Shown here: in pieces, positions 52,591 through 60,418 of the stretch
Position numbering within the stretch: position 1 is the first letter of the stretch
How the letters are laid out: each line of letters begins with the position of its first letter
Source: CAZPNX01 sp964588285
GTDB taxonomy: Bacteria; Edwardsbacteria; AC1; EtOH8
Length of the DNA: 64,000 nt
Direction: 5' to 3'
NCBI GenBank assembly: GCA_964588285.1
Contig: CAZPNX010000009.1
Coordinates: 1 to 64,000, forward strand
Position numbers and translations under genes: made by a program
The notes under the pieces: generated by a model
What the model was told of the DNA's origin: nothing
Seen by the model: only the letters and a program-made list of their open reading frames with translations
Databases searched by the model: none

Positions 52591-53361
52591 TCACCCCAGC
52601 TCGCCCAGCTGGGCCAGGACCAAGGCGGCCATAGCCAGCCCGGCCGTTTCGGCTCGCAGCCGCCTAGGCCCCAAGGTTACCGTTTTGACGTGTTTTTCGG
52701 CCGCCTTTCGCCGCTCCTCATCGCTAAAGCCCCCCTCCGGCCCCACGATGCACAGCACCTTGCGCACCTCCTTATTGGCCGGGATGGTTTGGAAGGCTTG
52801 CGCTATCGACAACCTTTTTTCCGACTCGTCGGCCATCAGCACTAGGTCGTAGGAATCGCACTGCTCCCAGAGCCTGGAGAGCTCGGTCGGCTCGTGGATT
52901 TTTGGAAGAACGGAACGCAGCGACTGCTTCATGGCGGCCACCGCCAGCCTCTGCCACCGCGCCTGCCGTCCCTCTACAGCCTCGCCCGCTATGGGAAGGT
53001 CGTTCTCCGGCTTGACTACCGAGGTTTCGGATATCAGCGGGATGAAGGCATGGACGCCCAGCTCGGTGCCCTTCTCTATCACCAGGTCCATTCGCGTCCC
53101 CTTGGGCACGGCCTGGGCCAGGGTCACCTGGCGGATGGGCTCCCGACCCTTGCGGGAACGGTTGATTATCCTGGCGGTCACCGAGTAGGCCGAGACCGCT
53201 TCCAGCGAGCACTCGTACTCGCCACCCTGGCCGTCGACGAAGACCACCCGGTCGCCCCGCTTGTGCCGCAGGACATTGGCGATGTGCCTGGCCTCATCGC
53301 CGGAGACAGTCAGCTGGCGTTCGGAGATATCGGATGGCTTGACGTAGAAGTGTTCAGGCAT
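52591..53361 (-). CDS. rsmE: 16S rRNA (uracil-1498-N3)-methyltransferase
   Basis: 256-residue RsmE, which methylates U1498 of 16S rRNA with SAM. The N-terminal PUA-like domain contains ISERQLTVSGDEARHIANVL and GDRVVFVDGQGGEYEC. The C-terminal SPOUT domain has QAVPKGTRMDLVIEKGTELG, the knot loop CIVGPEGGFSDEE and VTLGPRRLRAETAGLAM. The start MPEHFYVKPSD (53361) is chosen by family alignment; the frame stays open upstream without support. It follows dnaJ, a common arrangement. Confidence 0.95.
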   Translation of the reverse strand: MPEHFYVKPSDISERQLTVSGDEARHIANVLRHKRGDRVVFVDGQGGEYECSLEAVSAYSVTARIINRSRKGREPIRQVTLAQAVPKGTRMDLVIEKGTELGVHAFIPLISETSVVKPENDLPIAGEAVEGRQARWQRLAVAAMKQSLRSVLPKIHEPTELSRLWEQCDSYDLVLMADESEKRLSIAQAFQTIPANKEVRKVLCIVGPEGGFSDEERRKAAEKHVKTVTLGPRRLRAETAGLAMAALVLAQLGELG

Positions 53362-53460
53362 TGATGATAAAGAATTCTCTGGACACATAATGCATAATAT
53401 ACACAAAGCCGCAGTAAAGAAATATTCTTGTGCCTCATGCGCTTTCTGTAGCTTGTGTGA

Positions 53461-54633
53461 TCATTCCCCTTCTTCCGGCTCCCATTTGTAGGCCTTCGGC
53501 ACCTTCCCCTGCTGCAGGTCTCCCAGTTGTTTTAAGACCTTTTTTTCTTCTGCCGAAAGTTTCGCCGGCACCCAGACCTCGATCTTCACCAATTGATCCC
53601 CGCTTCCGGACGAGTCGACATGGGGCAGGCCCTTGCCCCGCAGGCGGAATATCTTGCCCGACTGCGTGCCGGCCGGAATGGTCAGCTCGGCCGTGCCGTT
53701 GAGCAGGGGCACCTGCACCTTGCCGCCCATGGCGGCTACCGAAAAATTTATGGGGACGGCCACCAAAAGGTCGTCGCCATGCCGGGAGAACAGCGGATGT
53801 TCCTTCTCTTCGATATAAACTATAATGTCCCCGGACGAACCGCCGCGCGGCCCGGCGTTTCCCTGGCCTCTTAGAGGTATATAGTTGCCTTTGGCCGCGC
53901 CGGCCGGCACCCGCACCCTGACGGTGGCTTCCTTCTTAACCCGGCCCTGGCCCCCGCAGCCTTTGCAGGGATTGGCGATGATCTTGCCCTCGCCCTGGCA
54001 CTCCGGACAAACGCCCACATTGATGAACTGGCCGAACATGGAGCGCTGCACCTGACGCACCTCTCCCGAGCCCCGGCAGGTGGGGCAGTCGCGGATGTCG
54101 GCCCCTGATTTGGCCCCGGAGCCGTGGCATTCGGGGCAGGCTTCGTGTCTTTTAAGCTGGATGGTTTTCTCCACCCCGGAGGCGATCTCCTCCAGGGTCA
54201 GGGGCAGCCTTATCTGCAGGTCGCCGCCGCGGTTGGCCTGGCCGCGCCCCCGGCTTCGCCCCGTGCCTCCGCCGCCGAACAGCATGTCGAATATCGAGCC
54301 GCCGCCCCCGCCGCCGAAGAAGGAGCCGAAGATGTCCTGGATGTCCTCGGCGTGGGTGAAGTCGCGGCGGAAGTCGAAGCCGCCGGCCCCGAAGGAGGGA
54401 TCGACCCCGGCGTGGCCGTACTGGTCGTAGCGGGAGCGCTTCTCCTTGTCCATCAAGACCTCGTAGGCCTCGGAGATCTCCTTGAATTTTTCCTCGGCCG
54501 CGGCCGGGTTGTCCCGGTTCATGTCGGGATGGAACTTCTTGGCCAGACTGCGGTAGGCCTGCTTGATCTGGGATTCGTCGGCACTCTTGGGGACGCCCAG
54601 GATCTCGTAATAGTCGCGCTTGGTGGAAGACAT
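53461..54633 (-). CDS. dnaJ: Chaperone DnaJ (Hsp40)
   Basis: 390-residue type I DnaJ, co-chaperone that stimulates the DnaK ATPase. The J domain has the HPD motif in KKFHPDMNRD. A Gly-rich linker (about 88-122, FGSFFGGGGGGSIFDMLFGG) follows. Four CxxCxGxG zinc-finger repeats are present: CPECHGSG, CPTCRGSG, CPECQGEG and CKGCGGQG. The C-terminal substrate domain is standard (VRVRVPAGAAKGNYIPLRGQ). It lies in the grpE-dnaK-dnaJ cluster, separated from dnaK by a decayed gene. Confidence 0.97.
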   Translation of the reverse strand: MSSTKRDYYEILGVPKSADESQIKQAYRSLAKKFHPDMNRDNPAAAEEKFKEISEAYEVLMDKEKRSRYDQYGHAGVDPSFGAGGFDFRRDFTHAEDIQDIFGSFFGGGGGGSIFDMLFGGGGTGRSRGRGQANRGGDLQIRLPLTLEEIASGVEKTIQLKRHEACPECHGSGAKSGADIRDCPTCRGSGEVRQVQRSMFGQFINVGVCPECQGEGKIIANPCKGCGGQGRVKKEATVRVRVPAGAAKGNYIPLRGQGNAGPRGGSSGDIIVYIEEKEHPLFSRHGDDLLVAVPINFSVAAMGGKVQVPLLNGTAELTIPAGTQSGKIFRLRGKGLPHVDSSGSGDQLVKIEVWVPAKLSAEEKKVLKQLGDLQQGKVPKAYKWEPEEGE

Positions 54634-54671
54634 ACTGTTAAAATTAAAAACCCAAAATTATAAATTCCAAG

Positions 54672-55058
54672 CTATATTTTGATATTTGAATTGTTTTGTA
54701 ATTTCTGCGAGGCCGTGTAGACAGAGCCCACCCATTCGAAAGCAAGGCGTAGAAGCCCATCTTAAGGAAGGCTACCGGCCAGGTGGCAGGAGACTTACAC
54801 CGCTTAGGCCATATCGTCCTCGGTGGCACCGGCCGCTTTTGCCTGGTTCGCCAGCGCCCGCATGTCTTTCACCGGGCTGTGGGCGGAGTCATAGGATATG
54901 GCCATCAGGAGTTCGATCTTGCGGAGCAGGGCGCCGTCGGTGTAGACCAGTTCATCGGTCCGGGCGATATGCTCGATGAGCATGGGTCCAGCGTCTGCAT
55001 TGTAGGTGGAGGATTGCCGCTGGAGTCTTTTTACTATAAAAATATAGTTGATAGACAA
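54672..55058 (-). pseudogene. Decayed carboxymuconolactone decarboxylase/AhpD-like gene
   Basis: Between dnaK and dnaJ a single frame on the - strand gives GALLRKIELLMAISYDSAHS, VKDMRALANQAKAAGATEDDMA and then, past stops, VSCHLAG. This follows the pattern of the CMD/AhpD family (L-x-x-K-x-x-L, A-x-x-x-GAT-x-[ED]-[ED]-hydrophobic, short Ala/Gly helix). TAA codons interrupt it at 54804-54806, 54795-54797 and 54762-54764; the frame is otherwise open to 54672. The usual CxxC is replaced by SAHS. The frame starts at a TTG (55058) with no ribosome binding site. Best explained as a relic; a short functional protein ending at 54804 is the alternative. Family assignment is from eye alignment only. 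Confidence 0.48.
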
Positions 55059-55221
55059 CGCAACAAGGGGAGAAGACGCCAGCTTTTTTTCAAAGCCTCC
55101 TCCCCGTCGCCGTGAATATCATGGGCCGCCCTTGATCGGACGACCCATGATTCTTTCAGAATATTATGTCGTGCCTCGGATATGTTTCAATGAAATCCGT
55201 GGAGATCCGCGGCAAAAAAAG

Positions 55222-57156
55222 TTACTTGCCCTCGTCCACCACCTTAAAGTCGGCGTCCTCGGCGCCTTCGGACTTCGGCGTTTGGGAGCCGGACCCGGGC
55301 TCCGGTCCGGGCTGGGCCTCTCCTCCTCCGGGCGCGCCCCCGGCCGCCTGCTGCTGGGCCGCCTTGGCGTAGACCGCCTCGCCGATCTTCCGGGCCGCGG
55401 CCGCCAGCTCGTCGGTGGCCGCCTTGATGGAGGTCAACGAATCGCCCTTGAGCTCGTTGCGCAGCCGGTTGATGGCCCCTTCGATCTTGCTCCGGTCGCC
55501 GGCCTCGATCTGCCCGCCGTACTCCCTCATGGTCTTCTCGGTCTCGTAGATCATGGCGTCGGCCTTGTTGCGGGCCTCGATCAGCTCGCGCTTGGCCCGG
55601 TCCTCGTCGGCGTGGGCCTCGGCGTCCTTTTGCATCCGCTCCACCTCTTCCTTGGTCAGGCCCGAGGAGGCCGTGATCTTGATGCTCTGGGCCTTGCCGG
55701 TGCCCAGATCCTTGGCCGAGACATGGAGGATGCCGTTGGCGTCGATGTCGAAGGTGACCTCGATCTGGGGGATGCCACGCGGCGCCGGCGGCAGACCCAC
55801 CAGGTCGAACCGGGCCAGGGTGCGGTTGTCCGAGGCCATCTCCCGCTCGCCCTGGAGCACGTGGATGGAGACGGCCGGCTGGTTGTCGGTGGCGGTGGAG
55901 AAGACCTGGCTCTTGCGGGTGGGGATGGTGGTGTTGCGCTCGATGAGACGGGTCATCACCTGGCCCAGGGTCTCGATGCCCAAAGACAGCGGGGTGACGT
56001 CCAAGAGCAGCACGTCCTTGACCTCGCCCACCAGCACCCCGGCCTGGATGGCGGCCCCGATGGCCACCACCTCGTCCGGGTTGACGCTGCGGTTGGGCTC
56101 CCGGCCGAACAGCTGTTTGACCGTGTCCTGGACCTTGGGCATCCGTGTCATGCCTCCCACCAGCACCACCTCGTCGATGTCCGAGGTCTTCAGGCCGGCG
56201 TCATCCAGAGCCCGGCGGCAGGGACCGATGGTCCGGGTCACCAGATCGTCCACCAGCTGCTCCATCTTGGCCCGGGTCAGGGTCAGGTCCAAATGCTTGG
56301 CCCCCGAGGCGTCGGCGGTGATGAATGGCAGGTTGATGTTGGTCTGCATGGTGGTGGAGAGCTCGCACTTGGCCTTTTCGGCCGCCTCCTTTAGGCGCTG
56401 CATGGCCATCTTGTCGTTCTTGAGGTCGATGCCCTGGGACTTTTTGAACTCGTCCACCATCCAGTCGATGATCTTTTGATCGAAGTCGTCGCCTCCCAGA
56501 TGGGTGTCTCCGTTGGTGGAGCGAACTTCGAAAACCCCCTCGCCCAGCTCCAGGATGGAGATGTCGAAGGTGCCGCCTCCCAGGTCGTAGACCGCGATCT
56601 TGTGGGCCTTGCTCTTGTCCAGGCCGTAAGCCAGGCTGGCCGCGGTCGGCTCGTTGATGATGCGCAGCACTTCCAGCCCGGCGATCTGTCCGGCGTCCTT
56701 GGTGGCCTGTCGCTGGGAGTCGTTGAAATAGGCCGGGACGGTGATCACCGCCTGGGTGACCTTTTCTCCCAGATAGGCCTCGGCCGCCTCCTTGAGGTAG
56801 CGCAGCACTTTGGCCGAGATCTCGGGCGGGGAGAAGGTCTTGTCGGCCACCTTGACCCGGGCGTCGCCGTGCGGGCCCTCGATCACCTGGTAGGGCACCA
56901 GCTTCCGCTCGCCCTCCACCTCGCCGAAGCGGCGGCCCATGAAACGCTTGATGGAGTAGACTGTGTTTTCCGGATTGGTGATGGCCTGGCGTTTGGCCAC
57001 CTGGCCCACCACCTCCTCGCCGCTTTTTAGAAAGCCCACCACCGAGGGGGTGGTCCTCAGTCCCTCCTGGTTGGGGATGACGGTGGGGTTGCCGCCCTCC
57101 ATCACCGCCACGCAGGAATTGGTGGTGCCCAGGTCGATTCCGATTACCTTGCCCAT
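55222..57156 (-). CDS. dnaK: Chaperone DnaK (Hsp70)
   Basis: 644-residue Hsp70 chaperone. The ATPase domain has IGIDLGTTNSCVAVMEGG, IAVYDLGGGTFDISILELG and VVLVGGMTRMPKVQ. The substrate domain has LLDVTPLSLGIETLG and the Gln- and Gly-rich C-terminal tail ends in EDADFKVVDEGK. AGGAG lies about 12 bp before the ATG. It is 70 bp downstream of grpE. Confidence 0.98.
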   Translation of the reverse strand: MGKVIGIDLGTTNSCVAVMEGGNPTVIPNQEGLRTTPSVVGFLKSGEEVVGQVAKRQAITNPENTVYSIKRFMGRRFGEVEGERKLVPYQVIEGPHGDARVKVADKTFSPPEISAKVLRYLKEAAEAYLGEKVTQAVITVPAYFNDSQRQATKDAGQIAGLEVLRIINEPTAASLAYGLDKSKAHKIAVYDLGGGTFDISILELGEGVFEVRSTNGDTHLGGDDFDQKIIDWMVDEFKKSQGIDLKNDKMAMQRLKEAAEKAKCELSTTMQTNINLPFITADASGAKHLDLTLTRAKMEQLVDDLVTRTIGPCRRALDDAGLKTSDIDEVVLVGGMTRMPKVQDTVKQLFGREPNRSVNPDEVVAIGAAIQAGVLVGEVKDVLLLDVTPLSLGIETLGQVMTRLIERNTTIPTRKSQVFSTATDNQPAVSIHVLQGEREMASDNRTLARFDLVGLPPAPRGIPQIEVTFDIDANGILHVSAKDLGTGKAQSIKITASSGLTKEEVERMQKDAEAHADEDRAKRELIEARNKADAMIYETEKTMREYGGQIEAGDRSKIEGAINRLRNELKGDSLTSIKAATDELAAAARKIGEAVYAKAAQQQAAGGAPGGGEAQPGPEPGSGSQTPKSEGAEDADFKVVDEGK

Positions 57157-57226
57157 GTTATATCGCTTCTCCTTTTCTGTTTCCGTTTTGCATTTTATCT
57201 CAATATAACCGGTCGCTACTGATTTT

Positions 57227-57844
57227 TCAAGTGGCCTGGCCTTCTTTAGAATCGATCCTCTCTGTTTCCCCGTTCTGGTCGATTTCTGGCGGGACTGGTT
57301 GTTCCTCCAGCGGCGTTCGGCGCTTGGAGACCGTCACCCGGGCATGGCGCAGCACCTTGCCACGATAGGCAAATCCCTTTTCGATCTCGTCCAGCACCGT
57401 GTTCGGCTCGTGGTCGTCGGTCTCGATGACCAGCATGGCTTCGTGCCGGTTGGGATCGAACTCCTCGCCCTTGCTGTTGAACTCCTTTAAGCCCTCCTGC
57501 TCCAGCAGGTCGTGGATCTGCTGGTCGATGAGTTTGATGCCCTGGTAGAAGGACTCGAAGGCCTCGTCTTTCTGCCCGTTGTTCTTGGCCGCCTCCAATG
57601 CCCGGTCGAAGTTGTCCAGCACCGGCAGCAGCTTGGCCAGCAGGTTGCGGTTGGCCTCGGCCTCCCTCTCCTGATACTCCTTGGCCACCCGCTTGCGGAA
57701 GTTGTCCAGCTCGGCCATGGCCCGCAGATACTTGTCGAAGTTCTCGTCGGCCAGCTGCTTCTGGTATTCCGCCCGTCCCAGCAACTCTTTAAGTCGTTGC
57801 CTTAATTTTGGATACAATGGGGGCCGCCCTTTGCTTTCTGTCAC
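57227..57844 (-). CDS. grpE: Nucleotide exchange factor GrpE
   Basis: 205-residue GrpE, which releases ADP from DnaK. The long dimerisation coiled coil (about 12-80, YLRAMAELDNFRKRVAKEYQ) and the beta domain (FDPNRHEAMLVIETDDHEPN; KGFAYRGKVLRHARVTVSK) are typical. It starts with GTG at 57844 behind a TAGGAG ribosome binding site. First gene of the grpE-dnaK-dnaJ unit, driven by the promoter at 57904-57932. No hrcA gene precedes it. Confidence 0.96.
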   Translation of the reverse strand: MTESKGRPPLYPKLRQRLKELLGRAEYQKQLADENFDKYLRAMAELDNFRKRVAKEYQEREAEANRNLLAKLLPVLDNFDRALEAAKNNGQKDEAFESFYQGIKLIDQQIHDLLEQEGLKEFNSKGEEFDPNRHEAMLVIETDDHEPNTVLDEIEKGFAYRGKVLRHARVTVSKRRTPLEEQPVPPEIDQNGETERIDSKEGQAT

Positions 57845-57903
57845 GTTTTCTCCTAATCGAAAAACGGGCCATTGCGGGCGCCCTGGCCCTCTAAGTCATT
57901 ATA

Positions 57904-57932
57904 AATATAACCATTAAAAGGTGATTTGTCAA
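57904..57932 (-). promoter_or_regulatory. Sigma-70 promoter of the grpE-dnaK-dnaJ unit
   Basis: On the - strand TTGACA (57927-57932), 17-bp spacer, TATATT (57904-57909). No CIRCE inverted repeat (TTAGCACTC with GAGTGCTAA) and no sigma-32-type promoter is seen between here and the GTG at 57844. Confidence 0.75.
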
Positions 57933-57959
57933 GGAGAAATATCAATGCGGAAAACAGAA

Positions 57960-57984
57960 GAAGGCCGGCTGTTCGCCGGCCTTC
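57960..57984 (-). terminator. Rho-independent terminator after the subtilisin/adhesin operon
   Basis: Perfect 10-bp stem GAAGGCCGGC (57960-57969) with GCCGGCCTTC (57975-57984), loop of 5. On the - strand it is followed by TTCTGTTTTC, 20 bp past the stop of the 58004-60418 frame. Confidence 0.82.
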
Positions 57985-58003
57985 TTTGCCCGTTTTATTG
58001 AGT

Positions 58004-60418
58004 TTATCTGACCAAGGTCATCTTTTTAGTCCGGTTGAACTCACCCGCTTCCAGCCTGTATAGATAGACGCCATTGGCCGCCTTCTGACCGCTTTTATCT
58101 TTACCGTCCCAGATTGCCCGATGATGCCCGGCTTGTTTTTCCCCATCCTCCAAGGTCCTTACCAATTGTCCCAGGGTGTTGTATACCTTCAAGCTCACCT
58201 TTCCCGGCTTGGCCAGTTGATAGCTGATGGCAGTAGTCCTGTTGAAAGGATTGGGAACGCTGGGCAGAAGTTCGTAGCGATAGGACAACGTCATCGGCCC
58301 CGACTCTGTCTCCTGCATGCCTCCGGCCTTATCGCCCTTGCCGGTGTTGTATTCCACTATCTCCAAGGCGGAACAGACCGCATACTCGCCCTTGATCTTG
58401 CTGACGGTTATATCAACCGCCCCATCGTTCAGGCATTGCCGCGGTATCTCGCGCTCCACGACCACCACCGTGGTGTCCGCCAGATGCACCGTACCGAACG
58501 AGACCTGATCGCACTTTGGCATCAAAAGCCAGTTATTGGAGGTATTTGTGTTCCCAGAACCGGTCGATCGGTAGAACACCATCTTGGCCTTGTACCGGTT
58601 GTCCGGATTCAGGCCCTCGAAGCGGTACTTAAGCTCCTCGGGGTGGTAGTCCACGGTCATGTAGGCACCGGCCCCGTAGCAAAGTCCGCCCGCCCGCTGG
58701 GTGCAGTAGGCCGAGGCCTGGTCGGTCCTGGGGTATATTCCGTACAAAGGCACGGGGCTTATTTTTATGTTTACGGATTTGACCAAGGGCGGCAAAATGG
58801 CCTTGGCGCTGTCCGGAAACGCCTCGGTCCACAGGATGTAGAGCGAGTGTTCCGGCCATTTATTGGAGAAAGCAACACAAGGATAGCCCGACTGGCCCTC
58901 GGAAGCTGTGGATATGTTGCGCACATGCGTCTCCCAGCCGTTCGCGTACTCGCCCAGGTAGTGGATGTCGTAATCGCCATTGTCATGATGCCCGGCGTAG
59001 AGGTACTGGCCGGCCGCCGCCGCCACCGGGTACTGGTAATCCCCGGTTTCTGAGGAAGCGATCACCCGTTCCCCGCCCCAGCCATATTCCGTCCTTGCCC
59101 GGGTTACGATGTTATGACGGCCTGGTTCCAGACCTTTGGCGTTTTCGTCCTGTTCCTGCCAAACAACCGAAACCCTGTCACCATAGACTTCCACAATGGG
59201 ATGGATGGCGTTTTGACCCGGCTGGGAGAGCTCGATGATCTCACCCTCCCCTGCCTTCCAGAACCGCACCACTCCGTCCCGGCTCCAGGCCACCGTCAGG
59301 TTTCCGGCACGGTCCAATGCCAGCGAAGGCGACTTGAACGCCGTCAGACCTCCCTGGTCTATGGGCGTTGGGGCCAGCTGGCCTCCGCCCGGCGAGCCCT
59401 GGGCGATGTTCACCAAGCTTCCCGAGGGCGAGCTGCTGACCCAGCCGGCGTACTGGCTGTTGCTTAACCGGTCTATTTCGAAGGACAGGTAGCTTATCGT
59501 CTCGTCCGGCTGGCCCTGGTAGACTGTCTGGGGCTGGCCCCAGGCCCCGGCCTCCTGCTTCTCGGCCATCATCAGGCCGCTGCCCGAAACGTAGCAGATG
59601 GAGGGCAGCAGCTCCCCGGACTTGGACTCCGAGGCCCGCAGGCCTATGGCCGGGTTAGCGCCTAAGCCCACTGCCGTCTTTTCCGGCCAGGTCTCGCCCT
59701 GGTCGATCGAGGAAGTGTGATAGACGGTGTCTCCTGATGTGTACGTTACATGAAGTGTCCCAGTGTCGTCTATAACAATTTTCTTTCCATTGGAGTAGGC
59801 CGTGGCCTCGGAGCTTTGGACAGTGGCCACGATGGGGTCGCCGGAAACCTCAGGCTTTATTATTACTGCATTAGATGTTACTTGGGTTTTCCCATCGTTG
59901 GCAATAATGCGGTAGCCCGTGCCGGATGTATGTGGCAGATGCTGATAACGATACGAGGTGGCCGTAGTTGTGAACATGTTTGACCAGGTTCCGGTCGTAG
60001 AGTACGGCTCCATAATTTGCAGGGTGTATTTTTCCTGTATCGTGCCCTGGGTGCACCCCCAGGAAAGGTTTACATAGCCTGCGGGCACCTTTGAGCCTGA
60101 ATACGGCTCATAATAGCCGCTTATTGAGGCGTTGCTGGGGGCGGTGTAGGGTATGAAAGCAGTGTATTGAAACACGGCATTGGCGGAGTTTTCGTACGGG
60201 TACCAGCCCACATATTGACCCGCAGTGTTGTATACCTTGTAAATATATGTGCGAAGCTGGCAACCTGTTTTTGATACTGTGCCGGGAACGACTTCGGTAA
60301 ATGGCAGCGCGTGATTCGAAACATTGGCGTTGTAACCGTTGCTGCCACAGCCCCGACCCCAGACAGTCGGCACGATATTATAGGCTGAGGGGAATGTTAT
60401 GCTTTTCCTTATATTCAT
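58004..60418 (-). CDS. C-terminal part of a frameshifted exported subtilisin (BNR-like and FlgD/Ig modules)
   Basis: This 804-codon frame has an ATG at 60418 but no signal peptide, promoter or ribosome binding site of its own, and begins mid-domain. It overlaps the end of the subtilisin frame by 41 bp. Removing one A from TATAAGGAAAAGC (about 60401-60413, coding sense) joins them as RHEY then RKSITFPSAYN, giving one protein of about 1278 residues. Here residues about 5-110 form a conserved post-subtilisin domain (TVWGRGCGSNGYNANVSNHA), about 190-550 resemble BNR/sialidase-like repeats (SIDQGETWPEKTAVGLG; DYQYPVAAAAGQYLYAGHHD), and the last 75 residues are a FlgD/Ig module (VSLKVYNTLGQLVRTLEDGE) ending in KKMTLVR. 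Confidence 0.8.
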   Translation of the reverse strand: MNIRKSITFPSAYNIVPTVWGRGCGSNGYNANVSNHALPFTEVVPGTVSKTGCQLRTYIYKVYNTAGQYVGWYPYENSANAVFQYTAFIPYTAPSNASISGYYEPYSGSKVPAGYVNLSWGCTQGTIQEKYTLQIMEPYSTTGTWSNMFTTTATSYRYQHLPHTSGTGYRIIANDGKTQVTSNAVIIKPEVSGDPIVATVQSSEATAYSNGKKIVIDDTGTLHVTYTSGDTVYHTSSIDQGETWPEKTAVGLGANPAIGLRASESKSGELLPSICYVSGSGLMMAEKQEAGAWGQPQTVYQGQPDETISYLSFEIDRLSNSQYAGWVSSSPSGSLVNIAQGSPGGGQLAPTPIDQGGLTAFKSPSLALDRAGNLTVAWSRDGVVRFWKAGEGEIIELSQPGQNAIHPIVEVYGDRVSVVWQEQDENAKGLEPGRHNIVTRARTEYGWGGERVIASSETGDYQYPVAAAAGQYLYAGHHDNGDYDIHYLGEYANGWETHVRNISTASEGQSGYPCVAFSNKWPEHSLYILWTEAFPDSAKAILPPLVKSVNIKISPVPLYGIYPRTDQASAYCTQRAGGLCYGAGAYMTVDYHPEELKYRFEGLNPDNRYKAKMVFYRSTGSGNTNTSNNWLLMPKCDQVSFGTVHLADTTVVVVEREIPRQCLNDGAVDITVSKIKGEYAVCSALEIVEYNTGKGDKAGGMQETESGPMTLSYRYELLPSVPNPFNRTTAISYQLAKPGKVSLKVYNTLGQLVRTLEDGEKQAGHHRAIWDGKDKSGQKAANGVYLYRLEAGEFNRTKKMTLVR

